Below, piece after piece: positions 8,817 to 17,446 of a stretch of 64,000 nucleotides of DNA (its first letter is position 1; every line of letters starts with the position of its first letter). Under the pieces are notes generated by a model that saw nothing but the letters and a program-made list of their open reading frames with translations, was not told the DNA's origin and did no database searches. Source of the DNA: Myxococcales bacterium (GTDB taxonomy: Bacteria > Myxococcota > UBA796 > SXON01). The stretch lies in assembly GCA_009692585.1 (NCBI GenBank), contig SHYX01000007.1, positions 61,378 to 125,377 of the forward strand, in the 5' to 3' direction. The position numbers and the translations under genes were made by a program.

Positions 8817-8979
8817 GCGGTCGGGAGCGGGGACGAAGGAATCCGCATCGAGTGGTGTCCCCTCGCCCCATTCATAACTTCTGATAATGTATATTATGTC
8901 AAGTAAGCGATGCAGATACGCGGTCGCTGCTCAGTGCGGCGCGCCAGGACCGGACGTCTCGTCACCACAGCACACTAGC

Positions 8980-10593
8980 CTACACCGCGAGGCGGAAGCG
9001 TCCGATCACTTCTTTCAGTTTCACGGACAGCTCATCCATTCCGGTCGCAGCCTCGCGTACCTGCTCGGCACCGTGCGCGATGCTGTCGGTTGCGCGCGCC
9101 ACGACCCGGATGTTCTCTGCGATGCGCGACGTGCTCACGGCGGCGTCGCTCAGCGTCAGCGTGATCTGCTGGCTGGTGATGTCCTGCTTCTCGACTGCGG
9201 CAGCGATGTCGGATTGCAGCGCCTCGATCTGCCGGATGACCCCGGCGATGCCGTGCATGGCCCGGGTGGTGCCTTCGGTGTCGCTCCGCATGCCCGCGAT
9301 CCGACGCTCGATGAGCTCTGTGGCCTGCTCGGTCTTGCCGGCCATGGCCCTGACGGCGCTCGCGACGACCGCAAAGCCCCGCCCGGCGGGCCCGGCGCGG
9401 GCCGCCTCGATGGCGGCGTTTAGCGACAACACCCTCACCTGGGCGGAGATGTCGTTGATGACACCGACGACATCCTCGATCTCGCTGCCGCGCTGGCTCA
9501 GCTTCTGGATGGCGACGTTCGCCTCGCCGGACAGGACGACCGCGGTCTTCGCGACCTGACGTGCCCTCCCCGCGTTGCTGGCGATCTCGGTGATGGCTGC
9601 CCCGAGCTCCCCTACGCCGGTGGCGACGTCGTCTACGCTCAGGCTGACCCGCTGCCCATCGGTGGCCATGGCACTCGCCTGGGTGTTGGTGTGGCCGATG
9701 CTCCGCTCCAGCTCGGTGCTCACCGCGGTGAGCACACCCGAAGCGGCGCTGAGGCTGCCTCCCACGTCCTGGATGTCCACGACCATCGACCGCAACGCCG
9801 CGAGTGCGGTGTTCAACGCGGCCGCCATCCGTCCGAATTCGTCCCGTGACGTGAAGGTCAACTGGCCGGTGAGGTTGCCGTCCGCCACCTGTTCCAGCAC
9901 CAGCACCGTTGCGTTCAGTTGGCGTGCGATGTTGCCGGTCGCGAGGCGGAGGACCAGTGCGACGAGCGCCACCCCGAGGATCAGGACGAGGGAGTTCTCC
10001 AACGACGACGTCTGTACATCCGACTGAAGCCGGGCCGCCGCGGTGATGGACCGAGCGGTGGAGAGGTCCACCAGCTCACGGATCTTGGCATCGTAGGTCT
10101 GCCGTGACGGTTCGTAGGCGCGGAAGTACAGGTCCTGGGCGCCCTTCTGGTCTCCCCCGAACAGTAGCTCCAGCACCTGGGTGTCGGCCGGCGCGAGTTC
10201 CTCCTGGTCGATACGCGCCAACTCCTCCACGACAGCGTGGATCTCGGCGGAGCTTGCCATCTCATCCAGCCGCTTGAGGGAGGCCTGCCCCTGGTCGTAG
10301 GCTGTGAGCTTCGCCTGCACGAAATCCATGTTCGACGGGTTGATGAGCATCGCCTTCGAAACGTCGTCCTGCCGCATCCTCAGCACGAGCGACTCCACGG
10401 CCAGCCACCGCACCTCTGCCGACCGAGCCAGATCGGCCATGCCGTCCGAAAGGCGCAGGTTCAGGTAGGTGTACTGGTAGAACGCCAGGGCAATCAACGA
10501 ACCAAACACCCCGGTCAGGACCAGATTGACCTTCGCAACGAGCGAATCGGGAGTGAGTCTGCGACGGACGCCGCCGGGACGGCGAACCTGCAC
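8980..10593 (-). CDS. Methyl-accepting chemotaxis protein
   Basis: A 537-residue transmembrane chemoreceptor. TM1 is near residues 20-42 ('VNLVLTGVFGSLIALAFYQY'). The periplasmic helical sensor, residues about 45-200, resembles the 4HB/MCP-N type. TM2 is near 205-225 ('LVLILGVALVALVLRLATG'), a HAMP domain follows, and then the long cytoplasmic coiled coil. The signalling tip is recognisable but diverged ('SLNAAIEAARAGPAGRGFAV'). It starts with a GTG one base after the stop of the cupredoxin gene, so the two are almost certainly co-expressed. No che genes are in the window, so it would act through a remote chemosensory cluster. Confidence 0.9.
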   Translation of the reverse strand: MQVRRPGGVRRRLTPDSLVAKVNLVLTGVFGSLIALAFYQYTYLNLRLSDGMADLARSAEVRWLAVESLVLRMRQDDVSKAMLINPSNMDFVQAKLTAYDQGQASLKRLDEMASSAEIHAVVEELARIDQEELAPADTQVLELLFGGDQKGAQDLYFRAYEPSRQTYDAKIRELVDLSTARSITAAARLQSDVQTSSLENSLVLILGVALVALVLRLATGNIARQLNATVLVLEQVADGNLTGQLTFTSRDEFGRMAAALNTALAALRSMVVDIQDVGGSLSAASGVLTAVSTELERSIGHTNTQASAMATDGQRVSLSVDDVATGVGELGAAITEIASNAGRARQVAKTAVVLSGEANVAIQKLSQRGSEIEDVVGVINDISAQVRVLSLNAAIEAARAGPAGRGFAVVASAVRAMAGKTEQATELIERRIAGMRSDTEGTTRAMHGIAGVIRQIEALQSDIAAAVEKQDITSQQITLTLSDAAVSTSRIAENIRVVARATDSIAHGAEQVREAATGMDELSVKLKEVIGRFRLAV

Positions 10594-10594
10594 G

Positions 10595-10909
10595 CTATTC
10601 GACCGTTACGGCAAACGTCATCTGGGGATGGATCGCGCACCGGACCGTGTACTTGCCGGCGTTGGGGAAGACCACGTCCACCTCGTTGCCCGGCTCCTGC
10701 AGAGCGTTGAGCGCGATGCCCTCAGCCTTCAGGAACAGGTTGTGGGTCACGGTGTCCGCGTTGCTGAACCGGATCGTCTCGCCCACCTTGATCGCCAGCG
10801 CGAGGCTGGAGAATGTCTTGTTGACCTGGGTGATGGTCGTCACGGGCTCGCCGGCCACCGCTGGCAGGGCCAGCCCGAGCAGCATGCAGACTGCCTGAGA
10901 CTTTTTCAT
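10595..10909 (-). CDS. Periplasmic cupredoxin (plastocyanin-like)
   Basis: A 104-residue secreted blue-copper-like protein. A Sec signal peptide (residues 1-19, ending 'GLALPAVAG') is followed by a beta-sandwich carrying the type-1 copper ligands: His in 'DTVTHNLFLKAEG' and the loop 'CAIHPQM' (Cys, His, Met in C-x2-H-x2-M spacing). Such proteins bind one copper and act as electron carriers or copper shuttles. It is the first gene of a two-gene unit with a chemoreceptor, which suggests copper- or redox-related sensing. About 227 nt of apparently non-coding DNA lie upstream, the likely promoter region. Confidence 0.9.
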   Translation of the reverse strand: MKKSQAVCMLLGLALPAVAGEPVTTITQVNKTFSSLALAIKVGETIRFSNADTVTHNLFLKAEGIALNALQEPGNEVDVVFPNAGKYTVRCAIHPQMTFAVTVE

Positions 10910-11136
10910 GGGAACTCCTGGATCATCGAGGCAGCGGCGGGACGACGAAGGACGCCGAGGGCACCGCGAAGGCTGCGCTGAGGACTAGGAGCAGGTGGAT
11001 GCGGGAGAGGGTCAAGGATCCTTGCCTGGGCCGTGGGGAGCCCCTTCGAGCATAGCGAAGGCCCGGAGCCGGGTCAAGGACGAGCCCACTCCAAAGGATC
11101 TCCGTCTCGCAGTTTGGCGTCCGGTGGCCGGGGACC

Positions 11137-12012
11137 CTATTCGCCGGTGTAGCCGAGCTCGCGGAGGAGCCGGGGATTCGCCGTCCAGTCCCGTTCGACC
11201 ACCACGAACAGCCGGAGGTCGACCTTGGCGTCCAGGAGCGCCTCGATGCGCTTGCGGGCGTCGGTGCCGATGCGCTTTATCATCTTGCCGCCAGCCCCGA
11301 CGACGATGGCCTTCTGGCTCTGCTTCTCGACGAGGATCCGCGCGTGGATGGTGACGTAGCCTTCCGCCCGCCGCGCCTCGTCGAAGCCCTCGATCTCGAT
11401 CGCGGTGACATACGGGATCTCCTGGCCACAGAGCAGGAACACCTGCTCACGCACCAGCTCGGCGCAGATGTCGCGCTCGTGCGCGTCGGTGATCTGGTCG
11501 TCCGGGTAGAGGGCCTCGCCCTCGGGGAGGGCCTTCCGCCACTCGGCCAGCAGGGTGTCCGTCCCCTCCCCCGTCAGCGCCGAGATCGGCACCACCACGC
11601 CGTTCTGGGCATACGCGGCGATGAGCGGCAACAACTTCGGCTTATCGGCGAAGCCGTCGACCTTGTTGAGGGCGACGACCACCGTCTTGCCAGCGAAACG
11701 CGCGGCGAGCTCTTCGTCATGGGGCCGGAACGCGTCGACGATCCAGCAGAGCAGGTCCACTTCGGCCATCGCCGCCTCGGCCGCCATCACCATCCGCCGA
11801 TTCAGCTCGCTCTTGGCTCCGTGGAGCCCCGGCGTGTCGACCAGCACCGCCTGGAGTCCGGGTACGGTGACCACCCCCATGATCCGGTTGCGCGTCGTCT
11901 GCGGACGCGGGGAAACCGCCGCGATCCGGGCGCCGACAAGCTGGTTGAGCAGGGTGCTCTTTCCCGCGTTCGGGCGCCCGACCAGCGCAACAGTACCGGT
12001 GCGGTAGTCCAT
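11137..12012 (-). CDS. era: GTPase Era
   Basis: A 291-residue ribosome-assembly GTPase that binds the 3' end of 16S rRNA. G motifs are in order: G1 'GRPNAGKS', G3 'DTPG', G4 'NKVD', and 'SALTGEGTD' around G5. The C-terminal KH domain contains 'VGAGGKMIKRIGTDARKRIE' (the GxxG RNA-binding loop region). The start is the ATG at 12012 just before 'TVALVGRPNAGKS'. Era is the last gene of the operon after rnc, matching the widespread rnc-era order, although here 130 nt separate them. Confidence 0.96.
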   Translation of the reverse strand: MDYRTGTVALVGRPNAGKSTLLNQLVGARIAAVSPRPQTTRNRIMGVVTVPGLQAVLVDTPGLHGAKSELNRRMVMAAEAAMAEVDLLCWIVDAFRPHDEELAARFAGKTVVVALNKVDGFADKPKLLPLIAAYAQNGVVVPISALTGEGTDTLLAEWRKALPEGEALYPDDQITDAHERDICAELVREQVFLLCGQEIPYVTAIEIEGFDEARRAEGYVTIHARILVEKQSQKAIVVGAGGKMIKRIGTDARKRIEALLDAKVDLRLFVVVERDWTANPRLLRELGYTGE

Positions 12013-12142
12013 GGCGGCGGGGTAACCCCGATGCCACCTGGATGGGCGACTTCCGATCGATGCGTCTCGGCATCGCGGCGACGGGCGTCGGCATCGGCGC
12101 GCGCCTCGAGGTCGGCCCGTGCGTCGTCGACGACCGCGGCGC

Positions 12143-12817
12143 TCATCGGCCGACCGGGTCGGGCACGTGGCCCGGCAGGAGTGTCGCGACGGCAAGGGTC
12201 GCGGCGGCGGCCATCGCCGTGCGCCGACTCGTTCCGGAGGCCGGTCCGAAGACCTCCCCGGCGACGTGGACCTCGTAGTCGAATCGGCGCGAATGGGGGG
12301 GACCCTCGGCGCCGAGGTCCCGGTACTCCGGCGGACCGAGACCCCTCCCCGCGGCCCATTCCTGCAGCGCGCTACGAGGATTGACCGCTTCGTCCGCGCG
12401 CTGTAACCACGGCATCAACGCCGGGATCACCAGGCCCCGCACCTTCCCCAGTCCCCCGTCGAGGTACACCGCGCCGAGGACCGCCTCCAGCGCGTCGGAC
12501 CGAACGTTCACGCTCTGCCGGGTGCCGTCTCGTTGGGCCCCGGCACCCAGGCGCAGCGCGGCCGGGATCTCGAAGTGGTCTGCGAGCGCCGCCAGGGTCT
12601 CCTTGCGCACCACCGCGGCGCGGGCCTTGGACAGGCGGCCCTCGGTCCAGCTGGGATGGGTGGCCACCAGCCAGTCGGTCACGAGCAGTTGGAGCACCGC
12701 GTCGCCGAGGAATTCGAGGCGCTGGTTGTTGGCGGCCCCGCCCTCCAGAACCGCGCTGGGATGCGTCAGGGCGAGCGCCAGCAGCGCCTCGTCGGCAAAA
12801 CGGTAGCCGAGGGTCAC
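12143..12817 (-). CDS. rnc: Ribonuclease III
   Basis: A 224-residue endoribonuclease for double-stranded RNA (rRNA and mRNA processing). The catalytic domain has the signature 'NQRLEFLGDAVLQLL' and the metal-binding 'SDALEAVLGAVYLDGG'. A dsRNA-binding domain follows ('NPRSALQEWAAGRGLGPPEY' and 'SRRTAMAAAATLAVATLL'). The GTG start at 12817 overlaps the mnmA stop by 4 nt (GTGA), so it is translationally coupled to mnmA. An in-frame extension further upstream lies inside mnmA and is rejected. Confidence 0.95.
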   Translation of the reverse strand: MTLGYRFADEALLALALTHPSAVLEGGAANNQRLEFLGDAVLQLLVTDWLVATHPSWTEGRLSKARAAVVRKETLAALADHFEIPAALRLGAGAQRDGTRQSVNVRSDALEAVLGAVYLDGGLGKVRGLVIPALMPWLQRADEAVNPRSALQEWAAGRGLGPPEYRDLGAEGPPHSRRFDYEVHVAGEVFGPASGTSRRTAMAAAATLAVATLLPGHVPDPVGR

Positions 12818-13881
12818 GGCGCGCCCGCGCTCGCCGAGGTGTCGACCGCCCGGCGGATGAAGGCGCCGAGCACCACCTCGTCCCCGTCGTAGACCACCAC
12901 CGACTGCCCCGGCGTGACCGCGCGCACCGGCGCCGCCAGCTCGATGTGCAGCGGGTCGGTCGCGACGATGGTGCAGGGAGCGAGCGCGCCTCGGTGGCGC
13001 ACACGGGCGTGGAGCGGGCGCCCGACGAGCGCACCCGGCGCCCGCAACCAGTTCGGCCCGCGCGCCAAAATGTTGGTGGACGCCAGCCCCGCGTCCGGAC
13101 CCACGACCACCCGGGCCCGGGCGGCGTCGACCTCCAAGACGTACCACGGGCCGCCCGCGAGGCCGAGGCCGCGACGCTGACCCAGCGTGTAGCGCCAGTA
13201 GCCGTCGTGCCGCCCCAGCACCCTGCCGGCGGCGTCCACGATGTCCCCGGCGCCGTCGAGCTCAGGCCGCGCTTGGGCGACGAAGCGGGCGTGGTCGTGG
13301 TCAGGAATGAAGCACACCTCCATCGACTCTGCCTTTTCGGCGGTGACCAGCCCCAGCCGCCGCGCGTGCTCGCGGACCTCGGGCTTGGAGAATCCACCGA
13401 GTGGGAACCGGGATTTCCGGAGCGCATCGGCAGTGACCGGGTGCAGGAAGTAGGACTGGTCCTTGTCTTTGTCCACCGCGGCGAACAGTCGACCGTCCTC
13501 AGTGCGTGCGTAGTGACCGGTGGCGATCGCCTCGGCCCCCAACGCGGTCGCACGACGCAGCAGCACGTGAAACTTCAAGACACCGTTGCACTGCACGCAA
13601 GGGTTGGGGGTGAAGCCCGCGACGTAGCTCTTGACGAGGTCGTCGACGACCGCTTCCTGGAAGGCCTGGCGCAGGTCCATGACGTAGAACGGGATTCCAA
13701 GTGTATCCGCAACCCGACGGGCATCCCAGGCATCGTCCAGCCCGCAACAATGGCCCGGCCCGCCGCCCTCGGCCTCGTGGAGTTTCATGTGAACGCCGAT
13801 GACCTCGTGCCCCGCTTCCGCGAGCAGCGCCGCCGCCACCGAGCTGTCGACGCCGCCGGACATGGCACACACGATCCGCAT
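12814..13881 (-). CDS. mnmA: tRNA 2-thiouridylase MnmA
   Basis: A 355-residue tRNA U34 2-thiouridylase acting on tRNA-Lys, -Glu and -Gln. The N-terminus has the PP-loop ATP-binding motif 'SGGVDSS'. The two catalytic cysteines are in 'NPCVQCN' and 'MEVCFI'. 'ATGHYAR', 'KDQSYFL' and 'LGQRRGLGL' are family signatures. The ATG at 13881 shares one base with the stop of the preceding lipoprotein gene (TGATG). The nearby NifS-like cysteine desulfurase in the same operon is the obvious sulfur donor, as IscS is in E. coli. Confidence 0.96.
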   Translation of the reverse strand: MRIVCAMSGGVDSSVAAALLAEAGHEVIGVHMKLHEAEGGGPGHCCGLDDAWDARRVADTLGIPFYVMDLRQAFQEAVVDDLVKSYVAGFTPNPCVQCNGVLKFHVLLRRATALGAEAIATGHYARTEDGRLFAAVDKDKDQSYFLHPVTADALRKSRFPLGGFSKPEVREHARRLGLVTAEKAESMEVCFIPDHDHARFVAQARPELDGAGDIVDAAGRVLGRHDGYWRYTLGQRRGLGLAGGPWYVLEVDAARARVVVGPDAGLASTNILARGPNWLRAPGALVGRPLHARVRHRGALAPCTIVATDPLHIELAAPVRAVTPGQSVVVYDGDEVVLGAFIRRAVDTSASAGAP

Positions 13882-14864
13882 CAGGGCTCCTCGACGGGGA
13901 CGTACTGCAGTTCGCCCCGGTCGTAACTCGCGAACACCACGCCGAGGTCTCCCTCGTCGTCGCGCGAAGCGAAACCGGGAAACCCCCACGGCGCGGGCTC
14001 GGTCGCCACCGCCGAGATGGTTGCCCGCGTCGCGTCCATCCGAATGACCTGGGATGCGACGGACGACCACCCGATCAGACCGTCCTCACCAGAGTCGTGG
14101 AGCACCAGCACATCGTCGGTGAGCGACTCGGCCTCCGCCAGGTTCACGGAATCGAAGGCCCAGGGTCCGGACCAGACACGGGCGCCGGCATCCGAAAGGG
14201 TGAGGCTGTCGAGCGCATGGCCTCGGAGGACGAATCTGGTGGAGCGCGCGTCGGCCATCGCCTCGACGACAGCGCCGCTATCCGGGTCCAACCTACGTAA
14301 CTCGCCGTCACTGTTGCGCAGCGCGATTAGGCCGCCGGCGGCCACGACAAGCTCCAGGCGGCCAGGCCTGTCGACGTCGGGGGGCGTGCCGAGAAGCGAC
14401 CACGTGCCGGCGACGGCGCCGGAGTCGATGTCGAGCGCGGCGACCACGCCGGTGCCGCCGTTGCTGACGTAGAGCCAACCCCGGTCGGCGGCGGCGAGAT
14501 CGGAGAGGGTCAAGGTCGAGTTCGGCCCCAGCCCGACATCGAAGGTCCCGATCACCGAGAGCGAGGCGGGGTCGAGCTCGGCGACGGTGCTGATCAGCTC
14601 GTCCAGCATGAACAGTCGCGACCCGACGAAGCATGGGGAGACCGGCCACGTCAGGACGTCCTCGACCACGAGCAACTCCCCGCTCCGGAGGTTGACGCTC
14701 CCGTACGAGGACGAGAGGCGCCCGGTGAAGACCACCACGTCCGGGTCGGAGGGGTCGATGGCGACGGACTCGACGTGCGCGCCCAGCTTCACCCTGGCCT
14801 CCACCTCGCCCGTCTCGGGGCGCAAGGCCCACACCTCTCCGGCGCCCTGCGAGTTCATCCACAC
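13881..14864 (-). CDS. Beta-propeller lipoprotein, C-terminal part (frameshifted)
   Basis: This frame encodes the second half of a beta-propeller protein ('GEVWALRPETGEVEARVKLG', 'LYVSNGGTGVVAALDIDSGA'). It continues the reading of the upstream frame after a -1 shift near 14885: the upstream frame reads '..GKNSGYG' and this frame resumes at 'RDPLTGLVWMNSQGAG'. One missing base would join them into a protein of about 640 residues. It has no good start of its own; a GTG at 14864 is the nearest. Its stop overlaps the mnmA ATG by one base, which shows that the operon structure depends on this frame. It is probably not an independent gene. Confidence 0.6.
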   Translation of the reverse strand: MWMNSQGAGEVWALRPETGEVEARVKLGAHVESVAIDPSDPDVVVFTGRLSSSYGSVNLRSGELLVVEDVLTWPVSPCFVGSRLFMLDELISTVAELDPASLSVIGTFDVGLGPNSTLTLSDLAAADRGWLYVSNGGTGVVAALDIDSGAVAGTWSLLGTPPDVDRPGRLELVVAAGGLIALRNSDGELRRLDPDSGAVVEAMADARSTRFVLRGHALDSLTLSDAGARVWSGPWAFDSVNLAEAESLTDDVLVLHDSGEDGLIGWSSVASQVIRMDATRATISAVATEPAPWGFPGFASRDDEGDLGVVFASYDRGELQYVPVEEP

Positions 14865-15808
14865 CAGCCCGGTGAGGGGGTCGCGCCGTAGCCGCTGTTC
14901 TTGCCCAACTGTACGGCGTCCCGCACTTGGGTCAGGTCCCGGCCGAAGGTGCGGGCCAGGCCCCAGTGGCGGTCGGCGCCCCCCACCCGGTCGAGTGCCA
15001 GAAAGACGCCGTCCGCCAGCCCGAACACCGAGTAGTTTTCGCCCGGCAGTCGCAGGCTGTTCCACTCCCCGCTCTCACAGTCCAGCACCGCCACCGACGG
15101 GCCAAGGGTCAGCGCGAAGCCGCGCCCCGGCAGTTCGTCGAACCAGGAAAAACCCGACTCCACCTCCTGCCCGTCGGCGAGCGCGCATCGCGCCAGCTCG
15201 ACGAGCGTGTCGCCCGACAGCGTCACCATCGCCCCGGGCGCGGCGGCGTGGGCATCCGAGAAGAGGGCGTTGACGCCGCCCCCGGTGGCTGCGTCCAACC
15301 CCAGGACCAGGCCGGCCAGGTCGAGCTGGAGCGGCGGGCGATCCCGGCCGAGCGCCAGCAGCACGTCGTGCTCGCCCTCGATCGCCACGGGCGCATGCAC
15401 CTGGTCGAAAGGCGCCTCGACGACGGTGTAGAGCCCGGCCACCGGGTCGAACGCGCCCAGCGGCGCACCCTCCGCGAAGCCGAGCCAGACGATTCCCGAC
15501 TCGTCCGCGGCGACCAGCGGATGAAGCGCGCGCATCTCGGGGATGGGGTGCACAGTGACCAGGGCCATCGTGTCGAGGTCCACTTCAGCCAGGGTCGGCA
15601 GGCCGTTGCTGCTGACGTACAGCCGGCGCCTGACCGGATCGAGGCCCACCTGGATCGGGACGAGGAGATTTTCCTGCCCGTCCGGCAGCAGGCGCACGGT
15701 GGTGGCCGCGAGCGGGACCACCGGGGGGCGGGCGCTGTCGGCCGCGTCGTCGGGCTCCTCACACCCGACGCTCAAGAGACAGGCCGAGGCGAACAAGACG
15801 CGAGTCAT
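14855..15808 (-). CDS. Beta-propeller lipoprotein, N-terminal part (frameshifted)
   Basis: Starts at the ATG at 15808 with a lipoprotein signal ('MTRVLFASACLLSVGCEEPD', lipobox LSVGC). It then shows YncE/NHL-like propeller repeats ('RRRLYVSSNGLPTLAEVDLD', 'FDPVAGLYTVVEAPFDQVH'). It runs into a stop soon after 14885, where the sequence shifts into the frame of 13881-14864. As read, the product is about 317 residues instead of about 640. It sits in the nifS-mnmA operon, 25 nt after the desulfurase. The break may be a real mutation, a programmed shift or a base-call error. The ligand of the propeller is unknown. Confidence 0.7.
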   Translation of the reverse strand: MTRVLFASACLLSVGCEEPDDAADSARPPVVPLAATTVRLLPDGQENLLVPIQVGLDPVRRRLYVSSNGLPTLAEVDLDTMALVTVHPIPEMRALHPLVAADESGIVWLGFAEGAPLGAFDPVAGLYTVVEAPFDQVHAPVAIEGEHDVLLALGRDRPPLQLDLAGLVLGLDAATGGGVNALFSDAHAAAPGAMVTLSGDTLVELARCALADGQEVESGFSWFDELPGRGFALTLGPSVAVLDCESGEWNSLRLPGENYSVFGLADGVFLALDRVGGADRHWGLARTFGRDLTQVRDAVQLGKNSGYGATPSPGWCG

Positions 15809-15833
15809 CGGACACCAGCGTACACCACCGTGC

Positions 15834-16871
15834 TCATCCGTCCACGAAACCCGGGAGGATCCGGGCCATTGCCAAGAGGGTGGCCTCGATCTCGGCCTCG
15901 GTGGTGCCGCTGCCGAGCGAGAAGCGAACCCCGCTGCCGCCAAAAGCCATCGCCGCAAGGACCGACGACGGCCGCGCCGCCCCCGATGCGCAGGCGCTTC
16001 CGGCGCTGGCGGCGATCCCGGCCAGGTCGAGGGCCGCCACCAGGTCAGGCGCCAGGGCGCCGCCGAACGAGACGCAGGAGGTGTTCGGCAAGCGCGGCGC
16101 CCCTGCCCCCGCCACCCGGCCACCAAGGGCGACGAGGCCGCGCTCAAGTCGATCCCGGAGGGTGGGCGGGAGGCAGCCGGCACCGGCGACCACCCCGGCG
16201 GTCCCGAAGCCGACGATACCCGCCACGTTGTGGGTGCCGGCGCGCCAACTGCGCTCCTGGGCGGCGCCGCGCACCAACGGCGCGGGCGGGGTCATCCGGG
16301 CGACGCACAGCGCCCCCACTCCCTGCGGCCCACCGAGCTTGTGCGACGCCAAGGTGACGAAGTCCGCCCCCGCCAGCGCGTCGAGCGGTACGCGCCCCGG
16401 GGCCTGCGACGCATCGACGTGCACGCGCAGACCACGCCGGCGCGCCAGGGCGATGACCTCCGCCACCGGTTGGATGACCCCCGTCTCGTTGTTCGCGAAC
16501 ATCACGCTGATCCCGTCGACCCCTTCGAGCTCGGCGAGCGCCGCCACGTCGATGACACCGTGCTCGTCGACGGGTACGATCGCCGCCGCCCACGCGCGGA
16601 CGGAGGGGTGCTCCACCGCCGAAGCCGCCCAACGACCGGTGGCGCAGACGGTCGCGTTGCTCTCCGAGGCGCTGCTGGTGAACACCACGCCGTCGCGCGG
16701 CCACCCCACGAGGTCGGCCACCTGCTGGCGCGCCCGGTCCACCGCCATCGCCGCGTCGCGCCCGAGGCGATGCGCGGCGCTCGGGTTGGCGGGGACGCCC
16801 CACCAGGGCTCCATCGCGGCGCGGGCCTGCGGCAGCAGCGGCGCCGTGGCGTTGTAATCCAGGTAGATCAA
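15834..16871 (-). CDS. Cysteine desulfurase (NifS/IscS-like)
   Basis: A 345-residue PLP enzyme that moves sulfur from cysteine to an acceptor. The N-terminus 'IYLDYNATAPLLPQARAAM' is the class-V aminotransferase opening. 'SHKLGGPQGVGAL' contains the PLP lysine. 'ASAGSACASGAARPSSVL' carries the persulfide-forming Cys. It starts with a TTG at 16871, one base after the stop of the comEA-like gene. Location in the mnmA operon points to tRNA thiolation, though Fe-S cluster supply is also possible. It is a little shorter than typical IscS (about 400). Confidence 0.9.
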   Translation of the reverse strand: MIYLDYNATAPLLPQARAAMEPWWGVPANPSAAHRLGRDAAMAVDRARQQVADLVGWPRDGVVFTSSASESNATVCATGRWAASAVEHPSVRAWAAAIVPVDEHGVIDVAALAELEGVDGISVMFANNETGVIQPVAEVIALARRRGLRVHVDASQAPGRVPLDALAGADFVTLASHKLGGPQGVGALCVARMTPPAPLVRGAAQERSWRAGTHNVAGIVGFGTAGVVAGAGCLPPTLRDRLERGLVALGGRVAGAGAPRLPNTSCVSFGGALAPDLVAALDLAGIAASAGSACASGAARPSSVLAAMAFGGSGVRFSLGSGTTEAEIEATLLAMARILPGFVDG

Positions 16872-16872
16872 C

Positions 16873-17433
16873 TCAGAGGTCCAGAAGGGGGGCGAGCCTG
16901 GCGTAGGTGCGCGGCCCGATGCCACGTACCCGATCCAGCGCGGCGACGGTGGCGAAGGGCCGCGCGGCCACGATGCGGGCGGCAAGGGCGGGGCCGATGC
17001 CGGGCAGCACCTCGAGTTCCTCGGCCGTGGCGCCATTGAGGGAGAGCCGCGCGCCCAACGCGAGGGCACTCGGCGCCGCTGTCACCTCGGTGGGGGCGAG
17101 CTCGACGCCACGTGAGGGTGCTTCGTCGACACGACGGAGCGCCCACGCCTCGCCGTCACCCGCAGTCGCCGGCAGCCCGACCACCGCCTCAGCGTCCACC
17201 CACCCGAGCCCGGCGACGTGGACCACCCGCCGCGGCACGGCGGGCGCCGCGCGGGGCAGCATCAGTGACCCCGCGAAGAGCGCGACGAGCACGCCCACGG
17301 CCACGCGCTCGGCGCCCGCTCCCAGGCGGTAGGGGGTCACCGCGAGGGTCAGGCGTTCGACCGCCTGCCGGACGAGCGCGGGCGCGGGGCTGGGCGGGAC
17401 GGGGTGAGGGAGCACGGCGCGGAGGATGGACAC
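16873..17433 (-). CDS. ComEA-like membrane-anchored helix-hairpin-helix protein
   Basis: A 186-residue protein with an N-terminal cytoplasmic stretch, one TM helix near residues 45-65 ('VAVGVLVALFAGSLML') and an extracytoplasmic tail. The tail ends in a double helix-hairpin-helix DNA-binding domain ('LEVLPGIGPALAARIVAARP' and 'LDRVRGIGPRTYARLAPLL'). This is the domain of ComEA, the periplasmic DNA receptor of natural transformation. No other competence genes are in the window, so a competence role is inferred from the domain only. The GTG start lies 13 nt after tsaE and the stop is 1 nt before nifS. Confidence 0.8.
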   Translation of the reverse strand: MSILRAVLPHPVPPSPAPALVRQAVERLTLAVTPYRLGAGAERVAVGVLVALFAGSLMLPRAAPAVPRRVVHVAGLGWVDAEAVVGLPATAGDGEAWALRRVDEAPSRGVELAPTEVTAAPSALALGARLSLNGATAEELEVLPGIGPALAARIVAARPFATVAALDRVRGIGPRTYARLAPLLDL

Positions 17434-17446
17434 CGCCGCGCGGCGG

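Noticed and set aside
8817..8979. AT-rich segment with TTGACA and an ATAATGTATATTAT inverted repeat
   Set aside because: It could be a promoter on the minus strand, but no gene lies in that direction before the BamB-like gene end; too weak to call.
10910..11136. Intergenic gap upstream of the cupredoxin
   Set aside because: No riboswitch, RNA or small gene recognised; only treated as the probable promoter region.
12013..12195. N-terminal extension of Era in frame
   Set aside because: Arg/Pro-rich and not Era-like; the ATG at 12012 sits just before the G1 motif as usual.
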